Assembly: GCF_000247815.1 (NCBI RefSeq)
Contig: NC_021676.1
Span: 1,826,106 to 1,890,105 of the forward strand
DNA length: 64,000 bases
Reading direction: 5' to 3'
Source of the DNA: Ficedula albicollis
Taxonomy: Eukaryota; Chordata; Aves; Passeriformes; Muscicapidae
Shown: one piece after another, positions 1 to 11,565 of the stretch
How positions within the stretch are numbered: position 1 is the stretch's first letter
How the letters are laid out: every line of letters begins with the position of its first letter
The notes under the pieces: generated by a model
What the model was told of the DNA's origin: nothing
The model's input: only the letters and a program-made list of their open reading frames with translations
The model's database searches: none
Made by a program: the position numbers and the translations under genes

Positions 1-405
1 CAGGCAGCCTGTGACTGTTGGCTAACATGTGGCTGCCCAGTGTTTTCTCGGGGCTCTGCAAGCCTGGGCTGTGCTCAGCAAGGAGTGAAGGTGATTGCAG
101 CACAGGTGTGGGATGGATGGAGCTGAGTTCTGAGCACCTTTTGGCACAGGGTTCAGTGCCACCAGTCTGCCCACGGTGCTTGGCTGCTGCTGTGTCCCTG
201 AGTGACAACTTCCCACAAAGCAGCTTCACTGATGCTGCTGGAATTCTGCTGCTCCTCAGCTGCTGTCCAGGACAAGGAGCATTGGTGGATATGTGGAAAG
301 ATCTGGAGAGTCTAGTTATTTCATTTTAGCAAAGCTGAGTGGGATTTAATAGACTCACCAATAAAAGATTCCTAGTTAATTGTAGCTTTTGTTAATTCTT
401 TTTGT
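1..405. other. Unique intergenic or intronic DNA, no gene seen
   Basis: Mixed-composition sequence between the window edge and the first CR1 copy. Open frames here are short, overlap on both strands and have no splice context or family resemblance. I see no RNA gene or repeat. Confidence 0.5.
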
Positions 406-955
406 CATAAAATCACAGAATGGTTTGGGTTGAAAGGCACCTTAAAGACCATCTTGTCCCACTCCCCTGCCATGGGCAGGGACACCTCCCACTGTCCCAG
501 GCTGCTCCAAGCCCTGTCCAACCTGGCAGATTTGCTTATTAAAGCTTCTCAAACCAGGCTGCTCCAAGCCCTGTCCAGCCTGGCAGATTTGGTTATTAAA
601 GCTTCTCAAAGTGCAATTGGTACTAAATATCAAGACCTGGCTTTGCTTTCTTTTTAAATAAAGGCCTTCAGAGGACAGGGAAGACATAACAGGAGAAAAT
701 AATTTTGTGACACTTCCAGGGATGGGGCACCCGTAACTTCTCTGGGCTACCTGTGCCAGGGTCTCACTGTCCTCAAAGTGAATTTCCTTCTAATCTGATC
801 TAAACCTGCCCTTTTCCAATCTACAGCCATTGTCCCTTGTCCTGTCACTGTGTGCCTGTGTAGGAAGTCCCTCTCTTTAAGCCCCTTCAGGCACTGGAAG
901 AGGCTCCAAGGTTTCCCTGACATTTTCTTCCCCAGGCTGAGCAAGCCCCACTCAC
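406..955 (-). mobile_element. CR1: CR1 LINE fragment, 3' end, interrupted
   Basis: The reverse complement matches the 3' portion of avian CR1 retrotransposons. The left edge carries the element's 3' terminus (the 'atcacagaatggtttggg' type sequence near 411-430), followed by the 'ccatgggcagggacacctccca' type segment near 470-490. Homology breaks at about 528 and resumes at about 708 ('cacttccagggatggggca'). It then runs through the 'ccttgtcctgtcac' and 'aagtccctctc' landmarks to the 'ccaggctgagcaa' segment near 945. The 5' end is missing, as is usual for CR1. No intact reverse transcriptase frame remains, so the copy is dead. The 180-bp interruption includes a 57-bp tandem duplication listed separately. 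Confidence 0.9.
497..610. repeat. 57-bp tandem duplication inside the CR1 copy
   Basis: Two adjacent copies (497-553 and 554-610) start with the CR1-derived 'ccaggctgctccaagccctg' and end with a non-CR1 'gcttctcaaa' tail. They differ at only a few bases (for example aacctgg versus agcctgg and tttgctt versus tttggtt). Because each unit joins CR1 sequence to foreign sequence, the duplication arose after the CR1 copy had been interrupted. Confidence 0.9.
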
Positions 956-1391
956 AGCCTGGCTTTGCTTGAAGAATTATGGTGGCTTGCCTGTTCTGGA
1001 AGCTGTATGGCTTTTTAGTAAGAATTTTTACTGGGCTCTTGTTTTTATGTCTGTGTTATTTATTTAGGGTTTTTATTACTTTATCTACTGCAATGAATTT
1101 ACTATTCTCTTTTCAGACTATAGGATAGTCCCTTCCCTGGCTTTGCAAGTATGTGGAAAAGAAAACTCTGAAATACTTTTTCAAAATATAAGTAGCTGAA
1201 CTTTTTTTGGTTTATGAATCAGATGATTACAAGCATGACTTTTATCAGACCTTAGTGCTTGTTTTTATTTTTGTAGCCTTAAAAGCTTCAGTTAATCATT
1301 CTCAATAGACTGAAAAATACTTTCCATGAAAGCTAATAAATTTGGAAGCATATCTTCTAAATCCTCAAACTGATCTTGCAAACAGATGTTT
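956..1391. other. AT-rich unique DNA, nothing recognised
   Basis: AT-rich sequence with several short poly-T runs. There is no long open frame, no repeat family that I recognise and no structured RNA signature. Confidence 0.5.
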
Positions 1392-1513
1392 AGGATAAAT
1401 ATTGCTCATCTAAAAGCAGATATTGCTAACGAATATTAAGAACCTCATAAAAAGGATAAATATTGCTCATCTAAAAGCAGATATTGCTAACGAATATTAA
1501 GAACCTCATAAAA
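1392..1513. repeat. Perfect 61-bp tandem duplication
   Basis: Positions 1392-1452 and 1453-1513 appear identical. Each copy starts 'aggataaatattgctcatc' and ends 'aagaacctcataaaa'. The unit is unique AT-rich sequence rather than a known repeat, and complete identity points to a recent event or an assembly duplication. Confidence 0.93.
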
Positions 1514-4500
1514 TTACTGGGAACTCTTTTCTGCATCTTGAGGGAATCAGTGTTAATAAGTCAGATCAATCACCTTTATTTAGGCAATACAAAAAAACAT
1601 ATGTCTTCCTGCTTTGCCAGCTGTCATAAAATTTTGGAGGAAAAGGTTGCTTCCAAGTTTTCCAAAGGGAATATTTCTCAGAAGTATTTTGACCTTTATA
1701 GCTTGCAAAACCAATTGACTTCCTTTTCCCATAAACTATTTTTTGGCTGAGATTCTTCTACAGCGGAGCTTTAGTTGTGAGGGAAAATACCAGCTCCAAA
1801 GAAAATAACTGGGCTGCCTTCTAGTGGATTTATGTATCTCAAATTCCTCCTCTTAGAGGAATTCCATTGGAGGGAATTATACTGTTCCAAATTTAATGTA
1901 TCCCCCCAATACTTATTAATATTCAATAATTATATGTGCATGTTTATGATGGCTTCATTTTAAGAACCACAAGGCAGATTGTTCTAGTCACGTACATTTG
2001 TTGTGGACAGTATGATAAGAAAAGCAAAATAAAAATAACAACCAACCAAAACAAATAAAAAAAACCCCAACAAAACTCTCAAAATCAAAACATCTTCTTG
2101 GGGCCAGCTCAATTTACAGCTGGTTTTTTATCATCTTACTTTAGTATTTGCAATTGCTGTCCTTATCTCAGTAATAAAACTCGATTTTCTGCTCCTGTCC
2201 TTCATGTAGGAGTTACCTGAGTGGAAAAAACCACATAAATGGGAGTTGGTGTTTGTGATGTGATTTCAATATTAACCTTAATTCAGTTGATTCTAGATTT
2301 CTGTCAAAGATGGAGTAGGTCCCTTGCACATTTTTATGTCTCGGTGATATCTGATTTCTTCAGAGGTGCTGCTCTGAATGTCTACAGAGAGCTAAGGTTA
2401 AAAACTTTGCTTCCCAAAAATGTTTAGCCAGCTGACAATAATAAATTAAACACACAAACAGGAGGAAGGATTAAGCCAACCAAAATGTTAGTGTAAAATA
2501 TGAGCTTGAAAGGACTGAAATCATTATTGACTAGAAATCCTCCAGGGACATTACCAATGTGTTTGATAGTTGCCAGGGAAACACAACCTTCCCAGTGACA
2601 GCGTGCATTGCTCAGAATAAGTGACTGGAGTAGTTCTGGCAGTGACTGATGCACTCCAGCAAACCTGCTCCTTGTGCCTCTGCAGGAAAAGCAGATCCTC
2701 TGCCCCCAGCTGGATCAGCATCCACTGCCTGTGCTGGACCTCTAACACCTCACACTTGTGGCAAGTAGACCCAGAACCAAAGCAGGAGGTCAGGTTTGTC
2801 TGGTTGTGGAAGTGTGTGCTGGCTGGCCAGGCTGGAAGAGGATGTAAAGGTTACCACAGAGCCAAAAACTGGGTTTGGCTGATGGTCCATATTGGTGTGA
2901 TACAGAAACAGTGGATTCAGCCCCAAACAGCAGCAGCAGGTTTTGCAGTGTTCAGTGTCCATCAGCATGCAGAACTCTGAGGTCCTGCAGCAAATGCTCC
3001 ACTTCATTTATTCTTTCTTAGGTGAAATGTAAGGGCTGATAAAAGGGAATTTGCTTTTCAGACAAAGCACAAGTATAGTGGCAACCTGGGGACTAACCCA
3101 AATCTGTTTGGAATATAAAGAATTCACACATCATAAGCTGTAGCATGAGATACCAGGTGGCAGTGGGAGTTTCAAGAGTTGTCCAAGCACCTCTACCAAA
3201 ATAAAGCACCTGGGTCCCAGAGGTGGCTCTGTGAGGTCTAAAAAGAGAAAATACCTGTAAGAGAATATTGAATTTCCAACAATACATCTTCCTCAGTGCT
3301 GGAAAAGGTTCAAGTGAACCTGATCTGCAAATATATTTGTGAGCAAAGTGAATGTTTTAGATTCCAATTGACACAGGTTTTGTGTTTTTGCATCACATTT
3401 GACTCGTCCTTGAGGAGCCTCGTGTTGGGACAAAGAGCAGCCTGGAGCACAGGTTACAGATGGGGACACTTCTCTTGGAGAGCTTGCATTTCCCAGTGAC
3501 ACTGCTGAACTCTAAAAGTATGGAAAATCTCCCTCTCATACTCAGTGCCAGTCACTGCTTGAAGTGCTTGAGTGAGAACCAGCCCAGGATCTCAGGATTT
3601 GTGGGGTGAGTCCCAGAAGTTACCTCAGTTTTACTTCTAGGAGAAAAGCCTGAGCAAGGATCAGCAACCTGTGTGGAGCCACTGCTGTGGAGGTCACTTG
3701 TCTGGAGGCTGAATGATATGAATTCAGATAAATATCCAAGTTTAAACTCTCCTGGGAAGTATCAAAAATACTGAATAATACTTATTTCTTGCCAAATAGG
3801 CATTTCCATAAATTTCCACCTTGCCTACAGAATTGATTTTTCTACATTAAGGGGATTGTTTTATAATTTAGCAGTACATAATTCTTGTTTCAGTTTGATG
3901 TTGGCATTTGGATCATTTTTCAGTTGGTCGTACTAAGAAATGAAAGCTAATGACTTCATTCAATAGTGGCTGAAACAATCCCCAGAAATGTATTTTTACA
4001 TTGTAAATTGATGCACGTTGTTGTCATTATCTTATATAAATGATGGTGGGGTTTTGCTGCAATTTCTAGGCTCATCTCTATTTTATAAAATAAATCATAA
4101 GGAAAATTTAGTGAAGACCTCTCTGTTCTGTGACCTGCATGAAAAATGCCTGTATTCATTATCTGGGTGCAGTCTGGGAACTGATCACAGCTCTTTCTCA
4201 CTGCCATGTTCCTGGGATATTTGGCAGCCAAAATGTCATTTCTAATGTGGAGAAGGAAGTGACTGAGACACTTGAATTAAATATGAACCTCATCTTTATG
4301 GAGGAGGAGTCAGGAGGAAACTGGAATAGTCCAAAGCCTTTCCTGAGGCACACAGTTAAGCTGGAATTAAGTTATTTGGAAAGCCAAAACTTTGTCTGAA
4401 GTTATAAAATTGAACTTGGTCAACTTAAGCATCTTATGTGAATTTTGCTGTTGTTCTTATAAAGATACCTTAGATAAAGTATGCAAAATAATTGGGACAT

Positions 4501-7500
4501 TGGGAGTTTGAACTGGGGGCTGTAAGATCATGTTGCACAATAATTTGCTTTGATCCAGTGCTGATGGCCTGGAAGCAAGCCCTTGGCTCCTCTGGAGTCT
4601 CCTGCTCTGCCTTCCCAAGCAGTGGGATTCAGACTGTTCAGCCAAGCAGAGCTCTGCTCTGTGCAGGAGTGGGAAGCAGCAACTGGAAGGGCTGCAGCAT
4701 ATGAGCAATCTCCTCGTTCAGCAGTGTTCCTGAGCTTGAAGATAGCAAGCTGTGAGGAAAGGACAGCAGCAATGGGCAGCTGTCAGTTCTGCTGTTGAGC
4801 CACAGTGATTTTTATCAGAAGACAGAAAGCAGTACAGCAAGAGTAAACAGAAAACAAATCCTTGCACCATCTGCTGTGGTGGGAGTAGCCATATGGAGTG
4901 GAGTTCAGGGGTGCTGGGTTCTGGTTTTAACTCTTCTACTGCATCCCTGGTGCTCCATCAGTCACTCTCAGCTCTGTGCTTATCAATGGCTGCCTCTGAG
5001 TGGGATGGAGCTGATCGGTTTCCCTGTTTTATCAATAGCAGCAAAATGAAAATTTCAGTGCAGTTCATGAGATCCTGGGTCCAGTTTTCTCACCCAGTGG
5101 AGATCAGGCGTGGCAGGGAGGTGCAAAAATGTGTTTTGTAGGGATCAATGGCAGGTGCTGCAGCTGTGCTTCCAGCTGCTGTGAGTGAGCAAGCCCAGAG
5201 CAGGAGGAGAGGGAGTGAGCACAGGAGGCATGTCCTAAACCAGCAGCTCTGAACGTGGGGAACACACAAAGGACAAGGTGGTAACTTAGGAGTGAGTTTT
5301 ATATTTATTGATCCTCTATTGTATGCTTTGCTCACTTTCCCAGTGCAGATGCATTTTCTATAATGGAAGTGACTTTCTATATGACTTTCTTCCATTTTCT
5401 ATAATGGAAGTGAGGATGGAGTGTGGCTGATCTGCAGCCAGGGGGTGGCTTGGGAGCCCCAAGTTCTGCTTTTCTTATTTATTCTTATTTTCTTTTCTCA
5501 AATCTATCCCCAGGTCATGGCAAAGAATTGTATTCCAGCTTCCCTAATTACTATTTTTTTCCCACCCATTCTTCTAATGTTTTGAAACAGCAGGTCCTGG
5601 CTGTTTACTTGTGCTTGTAGAAATTCATGGTTTACATTGTAAAGTGTATTTAAATCTAACATTTGGTGTAGGAAAAGCTTAAACGAGAAAGTTGAAGGGA
5701 TTAATCCCTTTAGTGTGTTGGGGTTTTATTTAGTTGCTAGAACTGGAGAGGTTTTGGCTTCAAATTAGATCAGAAATTAAGATAAATGTGGATGAAATTT
5801 GATCTGTAAAAGCAAATCTTGCCTGTAAGCCTAAGCTGTGAGTTTCACTGTTATGCATTTAGGGCTGTTGGGAATCAAGCTAATGAAGATAAGGTTTGTA
5901 AATCCAGAAGATTTGGAGGCAGCATTAGCCCAGTGACATGGAGAGTGTGCCAATAACTGGGTCTGGTGTGCAGCAAAGGGCAGCACGTCCCTGTGTCAGG
6001 GGTCTCTTGTACCCTGGATTGCAGATTTGTCACTGATAGAAGCTGAAATAGTCAAAGAGGTGCATCTAAAACTGCAGCTCTGATCTGCTCAGCTCACTTT
6101 GGCATCCCTGTTGTCATGGGAGCCTTTTGTCTATGCTGCAAATAAATGTTTTGAACACGTGGGATGGGGTTTCTTCTCCATCAGAAAGGTAACTTGTGAG
6201 CAGGCGAACTTCTAAGTGCTGAGAACAATTCTTGGGCTGTGAGAAACCCAATTTTAATCCACTGGAATGCTTTAGCCATGCTAGTTTATTTGGGAGGGTG
6301 TTGAATTTTAGGATTTTTAGGTCTGCTGCTGAATTCTGGTTTTTGGGGATTTTCTTTAGTCTTTGTTTTAAACACTAATGAACAGCAACAGTTTTCTTCA
6401 TTCTGTTCAATCCAGAACAGAACTGATTTGCTGATATCCCTTTTATTTCAGGATTGTGTGTCCTCCTGCAGAAAAAACACAACTGCCTTGTCCATGAAAT
6501 ACAGACTTATTAATTTTAGCTTTCTTTTAGGGAAGTATCATGGTTTTGCATCTACTGATTTTAAAACAGATGCTTCTGTCTCTCTCTGCCTCATTTTTCT
6601 CATGGAAAACCCAACAAAATTAGCTTTAAAAGCTTGTATTGAAGTGCTGTACTGAAATAGTTAATATGCAGAAAAATTCAACTCAAATATCTTTATAATG
6701 AACTTGAAATATCGAGGGAATTTTAGACAAAATGTAATCAAACAGTGCATCAGGACTGTTTTGCTAATAATGGTAATTAAAACTTCCCCCTTTGCCTGCT
6801 TCCCTACGTTCAAAACATAATTGATTGAATTAAAGTTTCCCAGAACTAAATACTTCAACCCTGGGGTTAATCATATTTGTGGATACTTAATCATACCCAA
6901 AGAAACAAGGGAAGCAAAACAAGACAGGATGCCAGCCTCTGTGTGAAATAGAAAATAATATTGTTTGCAACAATTAATTCTCTATCTAGGGATGCCTCCA
7001 AAATGATCAGTTAAAGGCTTCACATAAATTGAACTAAATAAACTAATAAAAAATATATATAGTAAACAAGATGTCACCCAGATATAAATTTTTTTTTTTA
7101 ACTCCAAATTAATTGTTGTAGGCTAATGAGTGGTGATGCTAATACAAGAGATGATGTTATGGCGCTTCAAAGCTGAGCCCAAGAAACTCATGGGTTTAAA
7201 ACTGAGAAGAACTGCATTACTCTGGGATGATACAAGCATTGTCATAATGAGAACAGTTAAAACTGCAAATATCAGTTATTCCTTCCTTTCAGCAGCTTTG
7301 CCTAAAGAGGCTGATGCATGGAATGTAAAAAATCTGCTTTTTCTAAAGCCAGAGCTGTAATCCAGCAATTCCTTTCCCTCAATCCTGTATTGGGATTTAT
7401 CAACCCTGGCTGTATTTTAATTCTGCACTCTCAATTTATTTCCAGCACGTTCCTTGAGAGTTGGCTCTTAATCTTTGTAAAACTGCTCAATATTATGGTT

Positions 7501-8037
7501 TTGAATGGTGTGACATCAACTCACATTGAATCCTTATTCCATATATTCTTCTCTATTCTTCCTTGCTCAGAATAATTCTCTTTTGTAAGCTTTTCTTTGG
7601 TCCCTTGAATGTATCTGATGGGGTTTGCAGCATCTTGGTTTCCTCTAAAAATTAGGAATGCCCAGCAATAAAGTGTTTTCCTTATTACTACAGCATCAGA
7701 CAAACTGGCTGCAAAAATATCCCGATAATTAAGCATTTTAAAATGGGTTTCACAATGATGGAACACTGTATGATGGGCTAAGAAAAAGGTCCTCTGGAAT
7801 GTATGCTGGAGTAATTGGGTTTCTAATGGGCAACAAATGTGGAAATTCTTTTAAATTAATATTATTGCACATTTTACTATTTTCAAAGAAATCTTTTGTG
7901 TTCTCATGTGGGAGGGTATTTGTGCTTATTAATACATTGGTGTGTTGTGTTAAACCTTGTATTTGGAAATTTGAACTCATGTTTACCAAGTTGGAGTTGC
8001 AGTGAGTGGTTCTGCTTCCACTTTGGTTACATCTGAG
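1514..8037. other. Gene-free AT-rich stretch
   Basis: About 6.5 kb of unique-looking DNA with no convincing exon or repeat family. Open frames are at most about 120 codons and scattered over all frames, as expected by chance at this composition. Small local features are an A/C-rich low-complexity tract near 2020-2090, a 21-bp direct repeat (5352-5372 and 5393-5413, 'cattttctataatggaagtg' type, 41 bp apart) and a poly-T run near 7089. Confidence 0.5.
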
Positions 8038-8511
<474 letters not shown>

Positions 8512-9413
8512 GAGTGAGTGACAAACCCAGGGAAATGTTTGGGCAGCTGTGCTGCTGCTCTGGCAGTCCGGGGGAGGCAGAAATCGCGGTGATGTGCAGG
8601 GTGATGAGCCCTGCCCAGCATTGCTCCAAGGGCAGAGAATGTCCCTGGCCCTGCCAAAAGCACAGCAGGCACAGCGGCTGCTCCATCCCTGGTCACTGCC
8701 CTGCAGCTGCACCAGAGCCTGGGCCAGCCGCTGGCCCCTGCACCCCACACAAAATGCTGCAGGTGGACATCAGTTCATTTAGGGAGGGATAAAAGAGGGG
8801 TGAGCAGGAGGCAGGAGAGACAGAGCCCCCTGACCCCAGTGGCCCAAGGGCCTTTCTATCCTGCCTGGCATCCTGCTCTGTGCAAAAACTGGGGAAAACT
8901 GCCTGGGCACCACTCGGTGTGTGCTGAACAATTTCAGTTTTGTTTTCTATACTCTAAATATTTTAGCATTATTAATTTCCTTTCTGTTTTTGTCCTGTTC
9001 AGTTACCTTCATCTCAAGGCACAAACTTTGGCTTTTTTCCCTCCTCTCTCCCCCATCTCATTGGTGAGGGAGTGTCTGGCTGGTTTTCAGCCCCCTGCCC
9101 AGGGAAACCACAACAATAATCAAGTAACTTGCTTCTTTACAGTAGGTAGATGCACAGTGTGACCCATCAAAATTGCACGTTCTTAAAAATTCCTTCTCTT
9201 TCATTTTCAAACTTCAGTGGGTGTCAGAGGAGGTGGGAGCTGTTATTCTGCACAGTGGGAACCTCTTGGAAATGCAGAGAGAGCAGAGCAGTTTAGGGCT
9301 GGCTGGGTTAGCTGCAAACCCCCATGCAGGTGGAAATGTAATCTCACCTCTTGTACCTCCTGCAGATTTCTTCTCTTTATTTCTTTCTTGTTTCCCCCTC
9401 TTTGCTTCCAAAG
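8512..9413. other. GC-richer unique segment, no gene recognised
   Basis: Positions 8512-8780 are noticeably GC-rich with pyrimidine and purine blocks. The remainder is T-rich. The overlapping open frames around 8514-9432 have no family resemblance. A strong polypyrimidine tract at about 9366-9410 leads into the possible exon described next. Confidence 0.4.
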
Positions 9414-9502
9414 TACACTTTGGCTAAGGTGAAACAAATATTTCCTCAAAGCTGACCTGAATGGAGGGACCCATGTGGTTTTTTTGGATTCAGCCTCTGC
9501 AG
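9414..9502 (+). other. Possible non-coding exon (strong splice signals only)
   Basis: A long polypyrimidine tract ends in 'gcttccaaag' at 9413, and 89 bp later 'ctctgcag' is followed by gtgagt, a near-consensus donor. All three + strand frames contain stop codons inside the segment. If it is spliced at all, it would be an untranslated or long non-coding RNA exon. With no transcript evidence and thousands of possible site pairs in 64 kb, a chance pairing is quite possible. Confidence 0.15.
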
Positions 9503-10837
9503 GTGAGTTCTGTTAAATGAGAAGACTCTAATGCTGTCACAGATCATGTCCTGTAGCTACCAGGCAAGGTGTTCACCAGAAAAAGGAATTTAAGAAGAAT
9601 GGTGCTTATACTGCTAAATATGACAGAAAGCTTAGTCTGTCTTTGGTGGTTTTTTTAGTTGATTTTTATTTTCTGTGAAAAACTGGATTTTGTGACAAGT
9701 AAAATTTTTAAAAATAAACCCAGCCCTCTCCTGGCTCTCTTATAGCACCCAGCCCCATCCTTGCTCTGCAGGCACAAGCACAGGTTGGAGAATTCCAAAT
9801 CATTTCTCTAATAAAAGTAAAGGAAAAATCACCCCCAAAGTACAACTTGTTCTCTGTGACTCTCAGTTTAGGCAAGAACTAATAAGATGATTCATCAACC
9901 TTAGATTTTTTGGATTTGTTCCTCAAATTGGAGGCTGCAAAAGAATTTTCAGGACTGATTATAAAGTTTTAAATGTTCTCACTCCAGAATGATTGAAATG
10001 CTGTTCAGTCTCCATCACTTTTGTTTGTTTGGATCTGCCAGGACAGTGCCAATTTTTGCTGGAAGCAGCAAAACAAGCCACCCAAGGGCCCCCTGTGCAT
10101 CAGTGAAATATCCTGGCACTTGGGCTGATGGTGACTGCACAGACAGTTTTACAGAAGTGGGGAACCCACTTTATAGAAGTTTTAGAGAAGGGGGGAGCCC
10201 AGTGATTCTGGTGCCTTCCTGAAAATCCCCCTTTGTGCTCCTTGGGGTTAATAGGCTTGTAAGGATCTCCAGAAAAGGAAAAGTTTGAGAGTTTGCAGGT
10301 TTCTCATTAGCACATCATTACAATGATCCCTGACAGAGTGTGAATAAAAATTTTACTTTAAGATTATTTGTATCCGGTCACTTAAAGCAGTGTTTGCTGT
10401 TCAGTGATGTGCTATTAGCTATGCAGGACTGTAATTTCCCACTTTCTTTCAACAAGTCTTCAAATGATTTCACATTTTTCCTTCAGCCTTTACTGCAAAG
10501 ATTTAAAATGGAAAATATTTTCCTGATTTCGTACTTCGTGTTATTTTTTTACTCCATTTTATTGATTTGAATGAGAGGCCATCCCTGGTACCTGCCAGAG
10601 TCCCCTGCACCTGTGTAGGGATGGAGAGCAAGGCCAGGCTTAGCAAGGCTGTGTTTTAATCTGGCTCTGGTGGCTGAGGGTGATGTGCTGTTCTGTGCAG
10701 CCATCCTGGAGCTGCCTCTGTGCCAGCCCTCCCAAAGCAGGGCTGGAGCCACAGACAGAGCTCTGTGCTTTCGGACAGCAGCTGCTCAAAACCCTGCCCG
10801 AGACCTTGATCGTGTCTGGGACTCAGCTTTTGCTGAG
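9503..10837. other. Unique DNA, nothing recognised
   Basis: AT-rich up to about 10570, then GC-richer up to the start of the G-rich minisatellite. Open frames are short and lack splice or homology support. Confidence 0.45.
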
Positions 10838-11565
10838 GGGTGGTGGCTTTGGGTCGGGTTTGGTGTTTTTTGGGGTGGCTTTGGGTCGGGTTTGGTGTTT
10901 TTCGGGGTGGCTTTGGGTCGGGTTTGGGTGTTTCTGGGGTGGTTTTGGGTTCATGTTTATTTTTGGGGTGGCTTTGAGTTGTGTTTGTTTGGTGCTGGGA
11001 TGGCTTTGGGTCGGTGTTGGGCTTTTCTGGAGTGACTTTGGGTTCACGTTTTCATGTTTATTTCTGGGGTGCCTTTGGGTCAGGGTTTGGTGTCACTGGG
11101 GTGGCTTTGGGTCGGTGTTGGGCACTTCTGGAGTGACTTTAGATTCATGTTTTCATGTTTATTTCTGGGGTGGCTTTGGGTCAGAGTTTGACTTTTCTGG
11201 GGTGGTTTTGGGTTGGGGTTTATTTTCGGGGTGGCTTTGGGTCGGGTTTGGTGTTTTTCGGGGTGGCTTTGGGTCGGGTTTGGTGTTTTTCGGGGTGGCT
11301 TTGGGTCGGGTTTGGTGTTTTTCGGGGTGGCTTTGGGTCGGGTTTGGGTGTTTCTGGGGTGGTTTTGGGTTCATGTTTATTTTTGGGGTGGCTTTGAGTT
11401 GTGTTTGTTTGGTGCTGGGGTGTCTTTGGTCAGGGTTTGGTGTCTCTGGGGTGGCTTTGGGTCAGTATTGGGCATTTCTGGAGTGACTTTGGGTTCATGT
11501 TTATTTCTGGGGTGGCTTTGGGTTGGTGTCTGATGCTGGGGTGGCTTTGGGTCAATGTTTTTGTG
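10838..11565 (+). repeat. G-rich minisatellite, about 32-bp unit with higher-order structure
   Basis: About 725 bp built from variants of a 32-bp unit with the core 'ggggtggctttgggtcggg' followed by a T/G-rich tail. The central stretch (about 11229-11340) has near-identical 32-bp units. Flanking units carry variant tails (a 'ttcatgtttatttctggg' type). A block of about 95 bp at about 10910-11000 recurs almost unchanged 420 bp later at about 11330-11420, so the array has a second-level period. Tracts of three or four G recur throughout and could form quadruplexes. A 268-codon open frame over 10680-11486 only reads the repeat and has no support as a gene. Confidence 0.92.

Noticed and set aside
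10680..11486. 268-codon open frame rich in Gly, Trp and Phe
   Set aside because: It reads through the G-rich minisatellite, other frames on both strands are also open, and the 32-bp unit is not a multiple of three.
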